64,000 nucleotides of DNA, from NCBI RefSeq assembly GCF_000447295.1, contig NZ_KE650771.1, forward strand, positions 5,344,502 through 5,408,501, given 5' to 3'. This document shows positions 63,425 to 64,000 of this stretch, piece after piece; the first letter of the stretch is position 1; each line of letters opens with the position of its first letter. A program made the position numbers and the translations under genes. The DNA comes from Fischerella sp. PCC 9431. Lineage in GTDB: Bacteria > Cyanobacteriota > Cyanobacteriia > Cyanobacteriales > Nostocaceae. A model generated the notes under the pieces. That model had not been told where the DNA came from. It ran no database searches and was given only the letters and a program-made list of their open reading frames with translations.

Positions 63425-64000
63425 ATGACAGCAACTTTACAAAGCGCTCGTAGCGCCAACGTATGGGAGCGGTTTTGTAACTGGATCACAAGCACCAACA
63501 ACCGTCTATACATCGGTTGGTTCGGCGTACTGATGATCCCCACCTTACTCGCCGCAACCACCTGCTTCATCATCGCTTTCATTGCCGCACCTCCAGTAGA
63601 CATCGATGGTATCCGTGAGCCTGTAGCAGGTTCCTTGATGTACGGAAACAACATCATCTCTGGTGCAGTAGTACCTTCTTCCAACGCTATTGGTTTGCAC
63701 TTCTACCCCATCTGGGAAGCAGCTTCCTTAGATGAGTGGTTGTACAACGGTGGTCCTTACCAATTGGTAATCTTCCACTTCCTCATCGGCGTATTCTGCT
63801 ACATGGGACGTGAGTGGGAACTTTCCTACCGCTTAGGTATGCGTCCTTGGATTGCAGTAGCTTACTCTGCACCCGTAGCAGCAGCAACCGCAGTATTCTT
63901 GATTTACCCCTTGGGTCAAGGTTCCTTCTCTGATGGTATGCCCTTGGGTATCTCTGGTACATTCAACTTCATGTTGGTGTTCCAAGCAGAACACAACATC
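63425..64000 (+). CDS. psbA: Photosystem II D1 protein, 5' part
   Basis: The first 192 codons of D1, cut by the window end. The start [20 protein letters not shown] is typical. Tyr161 (the redox-active YZ), Asp170, Glu189 and His190 of the manganese-cluster side, and His118 near a chlorophyll are all in place. Residue 130 is Glu (CYMGRE), the form found in high-light D1 variants, rather than Gln. D1 binds the reaction-centre pigments and turns over under light, assisted by insertases such as YidC, also encoded here. Confidence 0.98.
   Translation, partial: MTATLQSARSANVWERFCNWITSTNNRLYIGWFGVLMIPTLLAATTCFIIAFIAAPPVDIDGIREPVAGSLMYGNNIISGAVVPSSNAIGLHFYPIWEAASLDEWLYNGGPYQLVIFHFLIGVFCYMGREWELSYRLGMRPWIAVAYSAPVAAATAVFLIYPLGQGSFSDGMPLGISGTFNFMLVFQAEHNI

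Overview
The window looks like a chromosomal segment of a filamentous, probably heterocyst-forming (Nostocales-type) cyanobacterium. The evidence is petN and psbA, a phylloquinone (men) gene set, a split pntAA/pntAB/pntB transhydrogenase, Ycf46, DUF2808, DUF4079 and DUF1997 proteins, frequent GCGATCGC-type palindromes, and many 7-8 bp tandem repeats and dispersed palindromic repeats in the spacers. I cannot name the species. No rRNA, tRNA, CRISPR array, prophage or transposase gene was recognised.

Layout. 0.1-12 kb: GH31 glucosidase, a secreted small protein, then Nramp-like transporter, YraQ-type permease and trehalose-synthase-like GH13 enzyme in one direction, a CLC channel fused to CBS and USP domains, and an SLH protein. 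12-25 kb is the accessory-looking part: a 116-residue unknown and an EamA transporter separated by two CIRCE-like operators, purU, a 63-bp tandem repeat, a very large LRR-Roc-COR-TIR protein, a Pro-rich unknown and an ankyrin protein. The repeats here form cloverleaf-like palindromes, and two 295-bp copies in opposite orientation bracket the purU-ROCO segment. 25-42 kb: DUF4079, DUF1997, an SDR, a lysozyme-like protein, menH, then a carbon/phosphate group (phosphoketolase, PPK2, phosphoglucomutase), a TldD/TldE pair, a hydrolase, a BON protein, an exonuclease and petN. 42-50 kb: SH3 protein, Ycf46, and the conserved rpmH-rnpA-PH-yidC-jag-DUF177 series on the minus strand. 50-54 kb: the pnt operon. 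55-64 kb: an aminoglycoside-phosphotransferase-fold protein followed by a HopA1-family protein, then menI, menE, menC, menA, menF and the 5' part of psbA.

How genes work together. menF, menH, menC, menE, menI and menA cover isochorismate to the prenylated naphthoquinone of photosystem I; menD and menB are not in the window. YidC, psbA and petN serve the thylakoid membrane. Pnt balances NADH and NADPH. Phosphoketolase, PGM and the GH13/GH31 enzymes act on sugar phosphates and storage or osmolyte glucans.

The best candidates for undescribed biology are (1) the ROCO protein with about 27 near-identical leucine-rich repeats and a C-terminal TIR domain, which looks like a receptor with an NADase-type effector; (2) the phosphotransferase/HopA1 pair, which matches the kinase plus lyase logic of class V lanthipeptide enzymes but has no visible precursor; (3) the cloverleaf repeat family, whose hairpin arms differ in sequence between copies while keeping base pairing; and (4) tandem CIRCE operators next to genes not known as heat-shock genes. 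Repeats have also invaded coding sequence (menE, menC, EamA) and operon junctions (pnt, menC/menE). All functional calls come from reading the sequence; no database search was run.
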